This document shows positions 16,605 through 25,631 of a stretch of DNA of 36,811 nt, in pieces; the stretch's first letter is position 1; each line of letters starts with the position of its first letter. A program made the position numbers and the translations under genes. The notes under the pieces are model-generated. The model did no database searches, was not told where the DNA came from, and saw only the letters and a list, made by a program, of their open reading frames with translations. The stretch is from positions 1 to 36,811 of the forward strand of contig CANJQI010000037.1 in assembly GCA_947476215.1 (NCBI GenBank), read 5' to 3'. This DNA is from Betaproteobacteria bacterium (GTDB lineage: Bacteria; Pseudomonadota; Gammaproteobacteria; Burkholderiales; SG8-41).

Positions 16605-18884
16605 ATGGCACGTCGCGAAGACTATCGTCTGATCACCGGTCAGGGGCGCTACACCGCTGACTGGAACCTGTCCGGTCAGTTGCATGCGGTTTATCTGCGC
16701 GCCGACCGCGCGCATGCGGAAATTACCCGAATTGATATTGGGCGCGCGTTGGAGAGTGCTGGCGTCAAGGCAGTGTATACGGGCGAGGACGCGCGCGCGG
16801 AGGGCTATAAGTCTTTACCGAATCCGGTCAGTTTCCCCGGAAAGAACGGCCAGAAGCTGATTAAACCGTTTTATCCGGTGCTTGCGCAGGATCGTGTGCG
16901 ATTCGTGGGCGAGCCGGTCGCCATGGTCGTTGCCGAGTCGGAGGCCATGGCCGAAGATGCGCGAGACCTGATAGAAGTCGACTATAAGGACTTGCCCGCT
17001 GTTGTCGGTTTTGACGCTGCACTTGCGCCCGGAGCACCGCGGATCCACGCGGATGCCGTCGATAACCTTGCATTTGAATATGAGTCGGGGGACGAACAGG
17101 CGGTTGCGGCGGCGTTTGGGCGCGCGAAATTCATAACCAGACTCACGGTCGACAGTCAGCGGCTGGTCGGCAATCCTCTGGAGCCACGCGCATGTATTGC
17201 AGATTACGACAATGCCAGCGGTCGATATACGTTGCATCTGCCGCAGCAGGGTGCAGCCGGCATGCGCAGCCAGCTTGCGGTGGTTAGCGGTCTCAAACCG
17301 GAAAATATAGTCGTAGACACACAGGATATCGGCGGTAGTTTCGGCATACGCGGCGCGGCCTATCCCGAGTACTTCACACTCATGCTGGCGACGCGCAAGC
17401 TCGGTTGTCCGGTGAAATGGGTCGCATCGCGCAGCGAATGCTTCATGAGTGATTTTCAGGGCCGGGCAATATCGCTGACTGGCGAAATCGCGCTCGATCC
17501 GGAAGGCGGAATACTTGCCATCCGCTTTGATGACCGTGCGGATCTTGGCGCCTATGCGGCGGCATTTGGTTCGTTTATTGCGACCCGCAATTTGACGTTG
17601 ACGATAGGCGGCGTGTATCGGGTGCCGGCACTGTATGCACGAACCCGGCTTGCGTTTACCAACGCAGCGCCCATATCCGCTTATCGCGGTGCCGGGCGGC
17701 CCGATACCGCTTACGCCGTCGAGCGGTTGGTCGACTGCGCAGCGCGCGAACATGGGTTTGACCCGATCGAACTTAGACGCCAGAACTTCGTGCCGCCCGG
17801 TGCCATGCCGTACAAGACAGCGAACGCGGGCACATACGATTCCGGCAATTTCGACGCGGTCATGAACGATGGATTACGACTCGCGGACTGGGCGGGATTT
17901 CCAGAACGGCAAGCGGCGAGTAAACGTGCGGGACGGCTGCGCGGCATCGGCATCGCCACCTATCTGGAAGCAGGCGGAGGCGGTTCCGCGAAGGATCAGG
18001 CTGCCGCCGAGTTTGACCCGGAAGGCAACATGACGTTGTTCGCGGTGACGCATTCTTCCGGACAAGGGCATGAAACCGTTTTTCCGCAAATTGTTGCTGC
18101 AACCCTGGGCATAGATTCGGCGCGTATTCGAGTTCATGCCGGCGCACCCGGCGCGGAATTGACGGGCAGCGGAACCGGGGGGTCGCGCGGAATACTCGGT
18201 ACCGGCAGCGCTTTTCACATGCTGGGTCGAAAATTAATGGACGTGGCGCGGCCTCACGCGGCCGCGACACTCAACGTTCCGGAAAGCGAACTGCGATATG
18301 AGAAAGGCAGCTTTTACGCGGGCGAGCGGTCTATAGGCTTCATGGAGTTGGCGCGCACGTTGGCAACCGTTACGCCGCATCCGATGAATGCGATGGGCGA
18401 AGGCAGTTTCGGCGTGTCTTACCCCAACGGCTGCCATATTGCGGAAGTCGAAATCGACCCGGAAACGGGCGCCGCGACGGTCGCGCGCTACACGGCGGTC
18501 GATGACCTCGGCAATATCATCAACCCGGCGCTGGTCGAAGGCCAGGTCCACGGTGGCGTGGTGCAGGGCGCGGGACAGGTTTTCGGCGAGCATGCGATAT
18601 ACGACTCATCGTCGGGGCAACTGCTGACAGGCAGCTTTAGCGACTACTACATGCCGCGCGCCGGCTTGATGCCTAAGATCGCGGTACATGATCACCCGGT
18701 GCCGACGCCAACCAATGCGTTGGGCGCCAAGGGTGTAGGCGAATCCGGCTGCAGCGGCTCGCTGCCGGCACTGGTCAATGCTGTCGTGGACGCAATTCGG
18801 CCGCTGGGTATCCATCACCTCGACATGCCGTTTACGCCGTGTCGCTTGTGGACGGCGATACGCGACGCACGTCAGAAAAAGTAG
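16605..18884 (+). CDS. Xanthine dehydrogenase/CoxL-family molybdopterin-binding subunit
   Basis: This is the large, molybdenum-cofactor-binding subunit of a molybdenum hydroxylase, 759 residues, typical length. The N-terminal domain (RREDYRLITGQGRYTADW, FVGEPVAMVVAES) leads into the cofactor-binding part (DIGGSFGIRG, AYRGAGRPDTAYAVERLVD, SSGQGHETVFPQI). The catalytic glutamate is Glu713 in GAKGVGESGCSG. The CO-dehydrogenase active-site loop with VAYRCSFR is absent; AYRGAGRP is found instead, so it should oxidise an organic substrate such as an aldehyde or N-heterocycle. No FAD (CoxM-like) or 2Fe-2S (CoxS-like) subunit gene lies nearby, so partners must be encoded elsewhere. A CoxG-like gene is far away, at 34528. 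Confidence 0.92.
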   Translation: MARREDYRLITGQGRYTADWNLSGQLHAVYLRADRAHAEITRIDIGRALESAGVKAVYTGEDARAEGYKSLPNPVSFPGKNGQKLIKPFYPVLAQDRVRFVGEPVAMVVAESEAMAEDARDLIEVDYKDLPAVVGFDAALAPGAPRIHADAVDNLAFEYESGDEQAVAAAFGRAKFITRLTVDSQRLVGNPLEPRACIADYDNASGRYTLHLPQQGAAGMRSQLAVVSGLKPENIVVDTQDIGGSFGIRGAAYPEYFTLMLATRKLGCPVKWVASRSECFMSDFQGRAISLTGEIALDPEGGILAIRFDDRADLGAYAAAFGSFIATRNLTLTIGGVYRVPALYARTRLAFTNAAPISAYRGAGRPDTAYAVERLVDCAAREHGFDPIELRRQNFVPPGAMPYKTANAGTYDSGNFDAVMNDGLRLADWAGFPERQAASKRAGRLRGIGIATYLEAGGGGSAKDQAAAEFDPEGNMTLFAVTHSSGQGHETVFPQIVAATLGIDSARIRVHAGAPGAELTGSGTGGSRGILGTGSAFHMLGRKLMDVARPHAAATLNVPESELRYEKGSFYAGERSIGFMELARTLATVTPHPMNAMGEGSFGVSYPNGCHIAEVEIDPETGAATVARYTAVDDLGNIINPALVEGQVHGGVVQGAGQVFGEHAIYDSSSGQLLTGSFSDYYMPRAGLMPKIAVHDHPVPTPTNALGAKGVGESGCSGSLPALVNAVVDAIRPLGIHHLDMPFTPCRLWTAIRDARQKK

Positions 18885-18906
18885 CGCGTTACGGCGAGCG
18901 GCGGAC

Positions 18907-19770
18907 CTATCGCAGGCTCGGAAACAGCGTCAGCGCTGTTTCGCCGAATATCCATCTGCGATCTTCCTCGCCCAGGAACGCCAGTTCCTTTTCGAATATC
19001 TCAAGCCGGCCCTTGAGTCCGCCGAGCCGGGGGTGCGCGGGATAGTTGGAACTCCACATGATGCGTTTTGGACCGAACGTGCGCATGAGCTTCGTATAGA
19101 GCGCTTCGACCGTACCGCCGCCTTCACGCGCCGCCTCGATATTGTTGATGGCCGTTTTCACATAGAGGTTGGGAATATCGGCGAGCGCAAACAAAGGGTC
19201 CAGGGCAGGATAGGGCGGTTTTCCAACCGTATGTCCCCACGAGTGTTCAATCGACACCTTGACATCCGGATACCGCTCCATGACTTTCCTTACCTTCGCA
19301 AGCTCACCGATGCGGTCCGCGATCACCAGAGGTATCTTCAATGCCTGCATACGCTCCCAGAGGGAAAATGTAGCGGGCTCACCCAGCGAACTGGCGGGCA
19401 GCCGGCCGCGCATGAAGCGCAAACCGGTCACGCCCTTTTCCCGCACCAGCCGGCTGAGTTCATCGGGTGCTTTTTCGTCCAGGGGATCAAGAACGACTAT
19501 GCTCGCAAAGCGATCCGGATGCGCCAGGGCCGCATCGACCGTGTAGCGATTGTCATATTCGTAGACGAAGTACGCCTGCGCGAGCGTGGCTTTGTGGATG
19601 CCGGCCTCATCCATCAGTGACAGGAGTGTTTCCGCGGTCGTCAGCGGCCATTCCGTCTGGCCGATGTCGGTTATCGATGGAATTGAACCCGCTCGAGGCG
19701 TGTCTCGCGTTTGCGGATAGTTTTTTCTATCGTCCGTGAACACATGCACGTGCGTATCTACGATGACCAT
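18907..19770 (-). CDS. Amidohydrolase-2 family metal-dependent hydrolase
   Basis: With the ATG at 19770 the product has 287 residues and starts MVIVDTHVHVFTDD, where His7 and His9 are the metal ligands of strand 1. Later blocks include SIEHSWGHT and the barrel-end IMWSSNYPAH. The family (PF04909) contains hydrolases of cyclic esters and lactones and non-oxidative decarboxylases of aromatic acids. The track extends upstream to 19851, but those residues do not fit. It converges on the CoxL-like gene (22 bases between the stops) and is divergent from the MFS gene, so the region 19771-19928 may hold both promoters. Confidence 0.88.
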   Translation of the reverse strand: MVIVDTHVHVFTDDRKNYPQTRDTPRAGSIPSITDIGQTEWPLTTAETLLSLMDEAGIHKATLAQAYFVYEYDNRYTVDAALAHPDRFASIVVLDPLDEKAPDELSRLVREKGVTGLRFMRGRLPASSLGEPATFSLWERMQALKIPLVIADRIGELAKVRKVMERYPDVKVSIEHSWGHTVGKPPYPALDPLFALADIPNLYVKTAINNIEAAREGGGTVEALYTKLMRTFGPKRIMWSSNYPAHPRLGGLKGRLEIFEKELAFLGEEDRRWIFGETALTLFPSLR

Positions 19771-19928
19771 GTTTGCCTTGAAAGTGCGTGAAGCAGTTTG
19801 GATTATATCGGACAGGCGCGGGAGTAACATGCGTCCATGGACGATAGCCACGTATACTCACGCAATTCAGTCCTGCGCATCACGAGTCCACGTTGGACAT
19901 CGGACAGGACAGTTTCGACTATCCGCAT

Positions 19929-21182
19929 ATGACGGTTATACCTCCCAAGTCCCTCGGCCCCGAGCAACGCGACGAATCGCTGGAATTTCCCTATTGGCGG
20001 CGCAATCTGAAGGTTTTGCCGCTTGCCAACATGCTCACCTCCATGGGCTTTGCAATGTCGTTCCCGTTTCTGCCGGTCATGGTGCGCAGTCTGGGCGTGC
20101 AGGACCACCTCGAGACGTGGGTGGGAAACATGATGCTGGTGTTTTACGTCATCAGTTTTCTGTGTGGGCCCGTGTGGGGTGGCATCGCGGATCACTACGG
20201 CCGCAAGGTCATGGTGTTGCGCGCCATGTTGGGCATGGGATTTTTCATGATGCTGGTACCGTTCGCACCATCGGCACTGTGGTTTGCATTTCTGTTTGCG
20301 TTAGTGGGCTTTTTTAACGGCGCAACGATGTCATCTCAGACACTGCTGGTCGCCAATACACCGCCCGCCCGCCTGGGCGGCGCGTTGTCTTATCTGCAGA
20401 CCGGATCGCTGGTGGGACAGACCATGGGACCCGCCCTGGCAACGGTGCTGGCAGCGCTGGTCGACAAGCCGCACTGGATGTTCTGGGCCAGCGGAACTTT
20501 GCTGCTGATCGGCGGCATGCTGGTGATTTTTTTCGTGCGCGAAGTGAAACAACTCGCCGCCGGACCCTGGCGCCCACAGTGGATCGGCAATCTGCGCGAA
20601 TTGCTTGCGATACCGCGCATCGGCCTGCTATACCTGTTGTGCTTTGTATTCGCAGGGTTGGCGGCCGGTAGCCAGACTATTGTTAGTGTCTACATTATAC
20701 GGCTGCTCGCCGCGCAGCCCGCGGGTGCCGGTTCCGAGGCATTCTGGGTGGGGGCCGCCGCAATGGGGTTTGCCATCTCCAGCGTGATCTCGCTCACGTT
20801 GTGGGGCCGTGTGCTGGATCGTTACGATCCGGCGCGCGTGCTCGTGGTCGCAACCTGCGCCGCTGCGCTGACGCAGCTGCCGTTGCTATTCTTGCAGACG
20901 CCGTTGCAACTGGTGCTGACGCGGGTGGCGTTCGGACTGTCGGCATCGTTGATGTTGCCGGCCATCATCCGACTGCTTAAAAACTTTGCGCCGGCCGGCA
21001 TGGACGCACGTGCCATTTCGTACGCCACGTCGTTTCAGTTCATGGCGATGGGACTGGCGCCGTTCAGTGCCGGCCTGATCGGTCCGGTATTCGGTCTGCG
21101 CGCCTATTTTGCGTTGACTGCCGGCCTCACCTTTCTGGCTCTGGCATTATGGCTGCGTTATGGGCGGCGCGCGGATAGTTGA
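19929..21182 (+). CDS. Major facilitator superfamily transporter
   Basis: This is a ~417-residue inner-membrane protein with about 12 hydrophobic segments. The MFS signature between helices 2 and 3 is present as GGIADHYGRKVMVLRA, and the repeat motif appears between helices 8 and 9 as LWGRVLDRYDPARVL. It resembles drug/metabolite efflux members (MdtG-like) more than sugar porters. The ATG at 19929 is chosen over the TTG at 19893; the twelve residues between add nothing recognisable. The stop codon overlaps the GAGGAGG ribosome binding site of the following Bug gene, so the two are probably co-translated: one exporter or importer and one periplasmic binding protein. Confidence 0.9.
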   Translation: MTVIPPKSLGPEQRDESLEFPYWRRNLKVLPLANMLTSMGFAMSFPFLPVMVRSLGVQDHLETWVGNMMLVFYVISFLCGPVWGGIADHYGRKVMVLRAMLGMGFFMMLVPFAPSALWFAFLFALVGFFNGATMSSQTLLVANTPPARLGGALSYLQTGSLVGQTMGPALATVLAALVDKPHWMFWASGTLLLIGGMLVIFFVREVKQLAAGPWRPQWIGNLRELLAIPRIGLLYLLCFVFAGLAAGSQTIVSVYIIRLLAAQPAGAGSEAFWVGAAAMGFAISSVISLTLWGRVLDRYDPARVLVVATCAAALTQLPLLFLQTPLQLVLTRVAFGLSASLMLPAIIRLLKNFAPAGMDARAISYATSFQFMAMGLAPFSAGLIGPVFGLRAYFALTAGLTFLALALWLRYGRRADS

Positions 21183-21194
21183 GGAGGTGCATCG

Positions 21195-22205
21195 ATGGCT
21201 GGAAAACTGTCTTCGATATGGATGGTGCGTACCGGAGCCTCGGCTTTTGCCGTAGGCATGGTTTTGACGCAGGGTACTCCACCTGTTTATGCACAGGCTG
21301 TTTCGAGCAGCTCAGGAATCCCCTACCCGGTCAAACCGGTGCGCATGGTTACGACGCTGCCTGGTGGTGGCAATGATTTCGCGGCGCGTCTGCTTGCGCA
21401 GGCGCTTGCGGCGCCGCTCGGCCAGCCGGTGTTTGTTGAGAATCGTCCCAGTGGCGTGGTGGTCGTCGACACCGTGGCCAAAGCGCCGCCGGACGGATAT
21501 ACGATATTGGTCTATAGCGATGGCCTGTGGTTGCTGCCGCTCATGCAGAAAGTGCCGTATGATCCAGTGCGGGATTTCGCACCCATTACCCATCTGGGCG
21601 GAACGCCCCAGGTGTTGGCCGTGCATCCTTCATTGCCCGTGAAGTCGGTGCGGGAATTGGTCGCGCTGGCCAAAGCCAGACCCGGCGAACTCAATTTCGG
21701 CGCGAGCGACCCAAGCTCGGCTTCCAATCTGTCGGGCGAGCTTTTCAAGTTCATGGCCGGTGTCAACATGGTTGCCATACGCTACAAGGCAGCCGGACCC
21801 CTGGTGCTGGGGGTCTTGTCTGGAGAAGTGCAGTTAATCTTCAGCACCGCACCCAGCGTCGCCGCGCACCTGAAATCAGGAAGACTCCGCGGATTGGCGG
21901 TCACCAGCGCTCAGCCATCGGTGGTCGTCCCGGGCCTGCCTACACTCAGTGCGTCCGGTGTGCCTGGTTTTGAAGCCGGAACCTCATATGGGATATTCGT
22001 GCCATCGAAAACTGCTCCGGCCATCGTCAGTCAGCTGCATCGGGAGATCGTAAGATTGTTGAACTCACCGGAGATCAGGGAGCGACTGCTCAGCGTGGGC
22101 ATAGAGGTGGTCGCAAGTTCTCCGGAGCAAATGGCGAATTTGGTTGCCTCCGAGATGAGTCGCATGGGAAAAGTGATCCGGAACGCCGGCATCCGTTTCG
22201 AGTAA
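21195..22205 (+). CDS. Bug/TctC family tripartite tricarboxylate transporter receptor 1
   Basis: This is a 336-residue periplasmic binding protein with a signal peptide ending near PVYAQA. Family blocks are YPVKPVRMVTTLPGGGNDFAAR, GQPVFVENRPSG, KAPPDGYTILV, YDPVRDFAPI, KARPGELNFGA, LKSGRLRGLAVTSAQPS and a C-terminal MGKVIRNAGI. Members bind carboxylates or related small acids for TTT transport, but no tctA or tctB membrane genes are in the window, as is common for orphan Bug genes. The MVTTLPGGGNDF segment differs from the classic VPFPPGG. A strong GAGGAGG site lies eight bases before the ATG. Confidence 0.93.
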   Translation: MAGKLSSIWMVRTGASAFAVGMVLTQGTPPVYAQAVSSSSGIPYPVKPVRMVTTLPGGGNDFAARLLAQALAAPLGQPVFVENRPSGVVVVDTVAKAPPDGYTILVYSDGLWLLPLMQKVPYDPVRDFAPITHLGGTPQVLAVHPSLPVKSVRELVALAKARPGELNFGASDPSSASNLSGELFKFMAGVNMVAIRYKAAGPLVLGVLSGEVQLIFSTAPSVAAHLKSGRLRGLAVTSAQPSVVVPGLPTLSASGVPGFEAGTSYGIFVPSKTAPAIVSQLHREIVRLLNSPEIRERLLSVGIEVVASSPEQMANLVASEMSRMGKVIRNAGIRFE

Positions 22206-22308
22206 GCCGCTTTTCTCGACGGCAAGTTGCTGCGCGCTTAAAATCGAACATAGCAGGCGGTGCTTGTGCCGCTATTCATCAATATCGTGACTGGAGCGGG
22301 AGGCGCGG

Positions 22309-22914
22309 GTGCAAATCGTTTGTCTGGACCTTGAAGGTGTTTTGATTCCAGAGATCTGGATCGAGTTTTCGCAGCGCACCGGTATTCCTGAACTCGCACG
22401 CACGACCCGCGACGAACCGGACTATGACAAGCTGATGCGAGGGCGCATCGAGATACTCAATCGCAAGGGCTTGGGGCTGCCCGATATTCAGAAGACCATA
22501 GACACTGTCCTCCCCATGGCCGGTGCGCGCGAATTTCTGGACTGGTTGCGCGGTTATTGTCAGGTCGTAATCCTGTCGGACACGTTTTATCAGTTCGCCG
22601 CGCCGCTGATGCGCCAGCTCGGCTATCCGACGCTGTTTTGTCACGAACTCGTCGTCGACGACAACGGTCGCGTACGCGACTATAAATTACGCATGCCCGA
22701 TCAGAAGAGACAGTCAGTCAAGGCCTTCAAGGCGCTGAATTTTCATATTGTGGCGGCCGGCGATTCGTACAATGACACGGCGATGCTGGGCGAAGCGCAT
22801 GCCGGCATATTATTTTGTCCGCCCGCGAATGTGATCGCCGAGTTTCCGCAATTTCCGGTGACCACCGGTTACGATCAATTGAAGGCGGAAATTATCAAGG
22901 TTAGCCGGCTTTGA
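22309..22914 (+). CDS. thrH: Bifunctional phosphoserine phosphatase/homoserine phosphotransferase
   Basis: ThrH is a HAD-family enzyme of 201 residues. The start MQIVCLDLEGVLIPEIWIEF contains the nucleophile Asp7 in DLEG, which distinguishes ThrH from SerB (DxDST). Further HAD motifs are VVILSDTFYQF (motif II Ser/Thr) and AAGDSYNDTAML (motif III/IV acids). It can dephosphorylate phosphoserine and pass the phosphate to homoserine. The start is a GTG at 22309 with GGGAGG upstream. Its stop abuts the stop of the convergent Bug gene with no space between. Confidence 0.95.
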   Translation: MQIVCLDLEGVLIPEIWIEFSQRTGIPELARTTRDEPDYDKLMRGRIEILNRKGLGLPDIQKTIDTVLPMAGAREFLDWLRGYCQVVILSDTFYQFAAPLMRQLGYPTLFCHELVVDDNGRVRDYKLRMPDQKRQSVKAFKALNFHIVAAGDSYNDTAMLGEAHAGILFCPPANVIAEFPQFPVTTGYDQLKAEIIKVSRL

Positions 22915-23898
22915 TTATTCGGCCTTGATCCCGGCCGCTTTTATCAATTTGTCCATGCGTGCCATGTCGGCTTTGATGATCACCGCGAGTTCCCGTGGCG
23001 TACTGCCCATGGCTTCCATGCCGGTATTCAGGAATCGCTCTTTGATCTCCGGTCGGCTGAGTATCTTGACGATCTCCTGATTCAGCCGGGTAATGATGGG
23101 CGTGGGCGTGCCGGCCGGCGCCCAGATGCCGAACAGCGACCCGGCTTGAAATCCCGGCAGACCGGAGGCCGCGACGGTTGGAAGTTCCGGAACCAGTGGC
23201 GAGCGCTCGAGGCTGGTCACCGCCAGCGCGCGTAGTCTTCCCGACTTGATATGCGGCACGGTCCCGGCGGTATTGTTAAACATGATTTGCACATGACCGG
23301 CGATCACGTCGTTGATGGCCTGTGCCGTGCCCTTGTAGGCGATGCGCACGATATTGACACCCGCCATATAGTTGAAGAGCTCGGCGGCCAGATGATTGGC
23401 ATTGCCGGTCGGTCCCGATGCGTAGTTGATCTCTCCGGGTTTCGCTTTGGCGAGGGTGATCAGATCCTTGACGGATTTTGCCGCAACCGCCGGATTTACC
23501 GCGAGTATGTTGGAAGAACTCGCTGCTGCGACGATCGGCGCAAAGTCTTTCTCCGGGTCATACGACGTTTTTCCCAGTAACGGCACTATCCAGAAGGCAC
23601 CACCGTAGTAGAGCAGGGTATGCCCGTTGGGCGACGCCTTGAGCGCGGTTTCGACCGCGATAATGCCCGCCCGATTGTCGACGATGACCGGTTGCCCCAG
23701 TACGGCCGCGAGGCCCTGCGCGATCTGGCGCGCCTGAAAGTCATTGCCGCCACCCGCCTCCGCGGTGACGATACGAACGGGGCGCTCGGGATAGGCTTGC
23801 ACCGATCCGGTCGCAGCGACCTGGCTCCGGGCTGCGCCGGTGCAGCCAATCAATACAACTATCAATAGCATTCGCGACGCATTCTGAATTGCGATCAT
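22915..23898 (-). CDS. Bug/TctC family receptor 2
   Basis: With the ATG at 23898 the protein has 327 residues. A lipoprotein-like or Sec signal (LLIVVLIGCTGAARSQ) precedes YPERPVRIVTAEAGGGNDFQAR, GQPVIVDNRAG, KASPNGHTLLYYG, KAKPGEINYASG and HIKSGRLRALAVTS. The GGGNDF motif places it with receptors 1 and 3 rather than with the classic PFPPGG type. The track start at 23928 is replaced by 23898, preceded by GGGAGAAATA. It is divergent from the UGSC selenoprotein gene and shares a 122-bp intergenic region with it, so its ligand may be related to that enzyme's substrate. Confidence 0.93.
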   Translation of the reverse strand: MIAIQNASRMLLIVVLIGCTGAARSQVAATGSVQAYPERPVRIVTAEAGGGNDFQARQIAQGLAAVLGQPVIVDNRAGIIAVETALKASPNGHTLLYYGGAFWIVPLLGKTSYDPEKDFAPIVAAASSSNILAVNPAVAAKSVKDLITLAKAKPGEINYASGPTGNANHLAAELFNYMAGVNIVRIAYKGTAQAINDVIAGHVQIMFNNTAGTVPHIKSGRLRALAVTSLERSPLVPELPTVAASGLPGFQAGSLFGIWAPAGTPTPIITRLNQEIVKILSRPEIKERFLNTGMEAMGSTPRELAVIIKADMARMDKLIKAAGIKAE

Positions 23899-23965
23899 TA
23901 TTTCTCCCGATATCCACGCTGAATTCAAACTCTATCACGCCGCGGTAGTCGCCGCGCTCCTGCGA

Positions 23966-23994
23966 TTGACAGAGCTGGATCGCTGCGTTATGTT
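23966..23994 (+). promoter_or_regulatory. Candidate sigma-70 promoter of the UGSC selenoprotein gene
   Basis: TTGACA at 23966-23971 and TATGTT at 23989-23994 (four of six matches) are 17 bp apart. The predicted start lies about 20 bases before the ATG at 24021, leaving room for the GGGAG ribosome binding site at 24011-24015. Confidence 0.55.
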
Positions 23995-24020
23995 CGGCCG
24001 CAAATGACGCGGGAGTGCTG

Positions 24021-25631
24021 ATGATGGCGAGCAAGCTGTGGGTTCACGATCCGGTTGCGGCGCGCCATACCGCGCCACGCCAGTATCTGCATGTATTGGA
24101 CGGTCTCGCCGGCAAGGTCGTCGGGTTCATAGACAATGCCAAGCCCAATTTCCACGTGCTCGTAGACGATGTTGCCGATTTACTGGTCACCCGATACGGG
24201 GTTGCGTCCGTGATCAAGCATAGAAAAGGCGGGCAAGTTGCGGTCGACGAAGCAGTCATCGCGCGGTTTGCCGAGCAGTGCGATCTGGTTATTGCGGGAT
24301 CCGGCGACTGAGGATCGTGCACGTCGTGGAGTATCCACGACAGCGTAGAGGCGGCCAAGCGCGGGCTGGCTGCGATTACCGTATGCTCGACGGCTTTCAC
24401 GAGCCTGGGACGTGCGCAGGCGAAGGCGCGCAATTTTCCGGACTTGCCGATCGCAATCGTTCCTCATCCGTTTGGCACTTTGGGCCGCGATGAAACGCGC
24501 CGCGTGGCGGTGCAATGCGCGTGCGACATTGCTCGTCTGGCCTGTACCTCTGTTTCCCCGTTATCCGGGACGCCTGACCGCGTGGCATCCGAAAGCGGCC
24601 CGCGCCTCGTGGAAGTGCCGGAGGACATAGCTTTGTTCAACCGATTTTGCCTTGAGCAACGTTGGGGCGACGGACTGCCGCTGGTTCCCCCCACCGCGGA
24701 GCGTGTGTGCGAGATGCTGAAGCACACGCGCCGTGCGCCGCATGAGGTGGTTGCGACCATCGCACCGGCGCTGGGCCTCGCGACCGTCGAAGCCATTGCG
24801 ATCAACGCCGTGCTTGCGGGTTGCTATCCAGAGTATCTGCCGGTCTTGATTGCGGCTGCGGAAGCTGTCGCCGTTCCCGATTACAACCTGCCGAGCAATC
24901 AAACCACCACCAATCCGGCAGCCGTGTGGTTGATCGTGAATGGCCCGATAGCGCGCCGTCTGGGCGTCAACGGCGGCAATAATTGTCTGGGGCAGGGCAC
25001 GTGGGCGAACGCCACGCTGGGACGTGCATTGCGCTTGATATTGCAGAATATAGGCGGTGCATTTCCGGGCGACATGGATCGCGCGACGCAGGGCCAACCG
25101 GGCAAATACACGCTTTGCTGCGCGGAAAACGAAGAGGCAAACCCGTGGGAACCGCTGCATGTGGAGCGTGGTTTTGCGCGCGATGCCAGCACCGTGACGG
25201 TGGTCGGCCCGCTCGGCACGTGGAGCATCAACACGCATACCCGTACCGCCGATGATTTGCTGCGCGTGATCGGCGATACCATGGCATTTCCCGCCAGCAG
25301 CGATTACGCTTATGGCGGCGCGCCATGGCTGATATTCGCACCGGAGCACGCGCAGATACTCAAGCGCGCCGGATTGAGCAAGACTCAGGTGAAGCAGGGC
25401 TTGTGGGAGCGGTCGAAACTTGCGGTGAGCCGGCTGGCCGTTGAAGACATCGGGCATATGAAAAACGCGCGCGCCGGCGAACTGGGTGAAATCGGGCCGC
25501 AAACCCTGCTGCCGGTTTCTGTGCGGCCCGAAGACATCAACTTCATCGTTGCCGGCGGTGCCGGAACGCACTCCGTGTATCTGCCGAACACCGGGCATGG
25601 ACGCTCGGTGACATGCGAAATCAAGCCATAG
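24021..25631 (+). CDS. UGSC-family selenoprotein fused to a conserved C-terminal domain (in-frame TGA = Sec)
   Basis: The ORF track splits this gene at a TGA (24309-24311), but the two ORFs are in the same frame and no other stop lies between them, giving one 536-residue protein with Sec97. The motif Sec-Gly-Ser-Cys (GSGD-U-GSCTSWSIHD) is the hallmark of the UGSC family known from metagenomic selenoprotein surveys. The flanks also fit it: LAGKVVGFIDNAKPN before, and LGRAQAKARNFPDLPIAIVP then HPFG after. Sec97 and Cys100 form a CxxC-like redox pair. From about residue 200 a second domain follows (RWGDGLPLVPPT, AINAVLAGCYPEY, CCAENEEANPWEPLHVERGF, STVTVVGPLGTWSINTHT); its function is unknown to me. 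GGGAG at 24011-24015 supports ATG 24021 or 24024. A bacterial SECIS-like hairpin follows the TGA. It is divergent from Bug receptor 2. Confidence 0.85.
24309..24341 (+). promoter_or_regulatory. UGA codon plus bacterial SECIS-like hairpin of the UGSC gene
   Basis: After the TGA (24309-24311), a perfect 7-bp stem GTCGTGG/CCACGAC (24323-24329 and 24335-24341) carries the loop AGTAT. The loop begins 18 nt after the TGA and has G as its second base. The published bacterial SECIS consensus asks for an apical loop 16-37 nt from the UGA with a G among the first two loop bases, so this fits. SelB would bind it to insert Sec. Confidence 0.75.

Noticed and set aside
16605-18884. Carbon monoxide dehydrogenase large subunit (coxL form I)
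   Set aside because: The AYRCSFR active-site loop is missing; AYRGAGRP is found instead, typical of other molybdenum hydroxylases.
23714-24043. Alternative minus-strand ORF upstream of Bug receptor 2
   Set aside because: It overlaps the Bug signal-peptide region in another frame and extends into the shared promoter region; no family resemblance.
24309-24311. TGA at 24309 as an ordinary nonsense mutation making a pseudogene
   Set aside because: The domain is conserved on both sides without frameshift, U-G-S-C is the family motif, a SECIS-like hairpin follows, and the paralogue has TGA at the same place.
24444-25631. Separate gene starting at 24444 as given in the ORF track
   Set aside because: The start is a TTG in the middle of the conserved LPIAIVPHPFG segment of the UGSC domain with no ribosome binding site; it is the downstream part of one gene.
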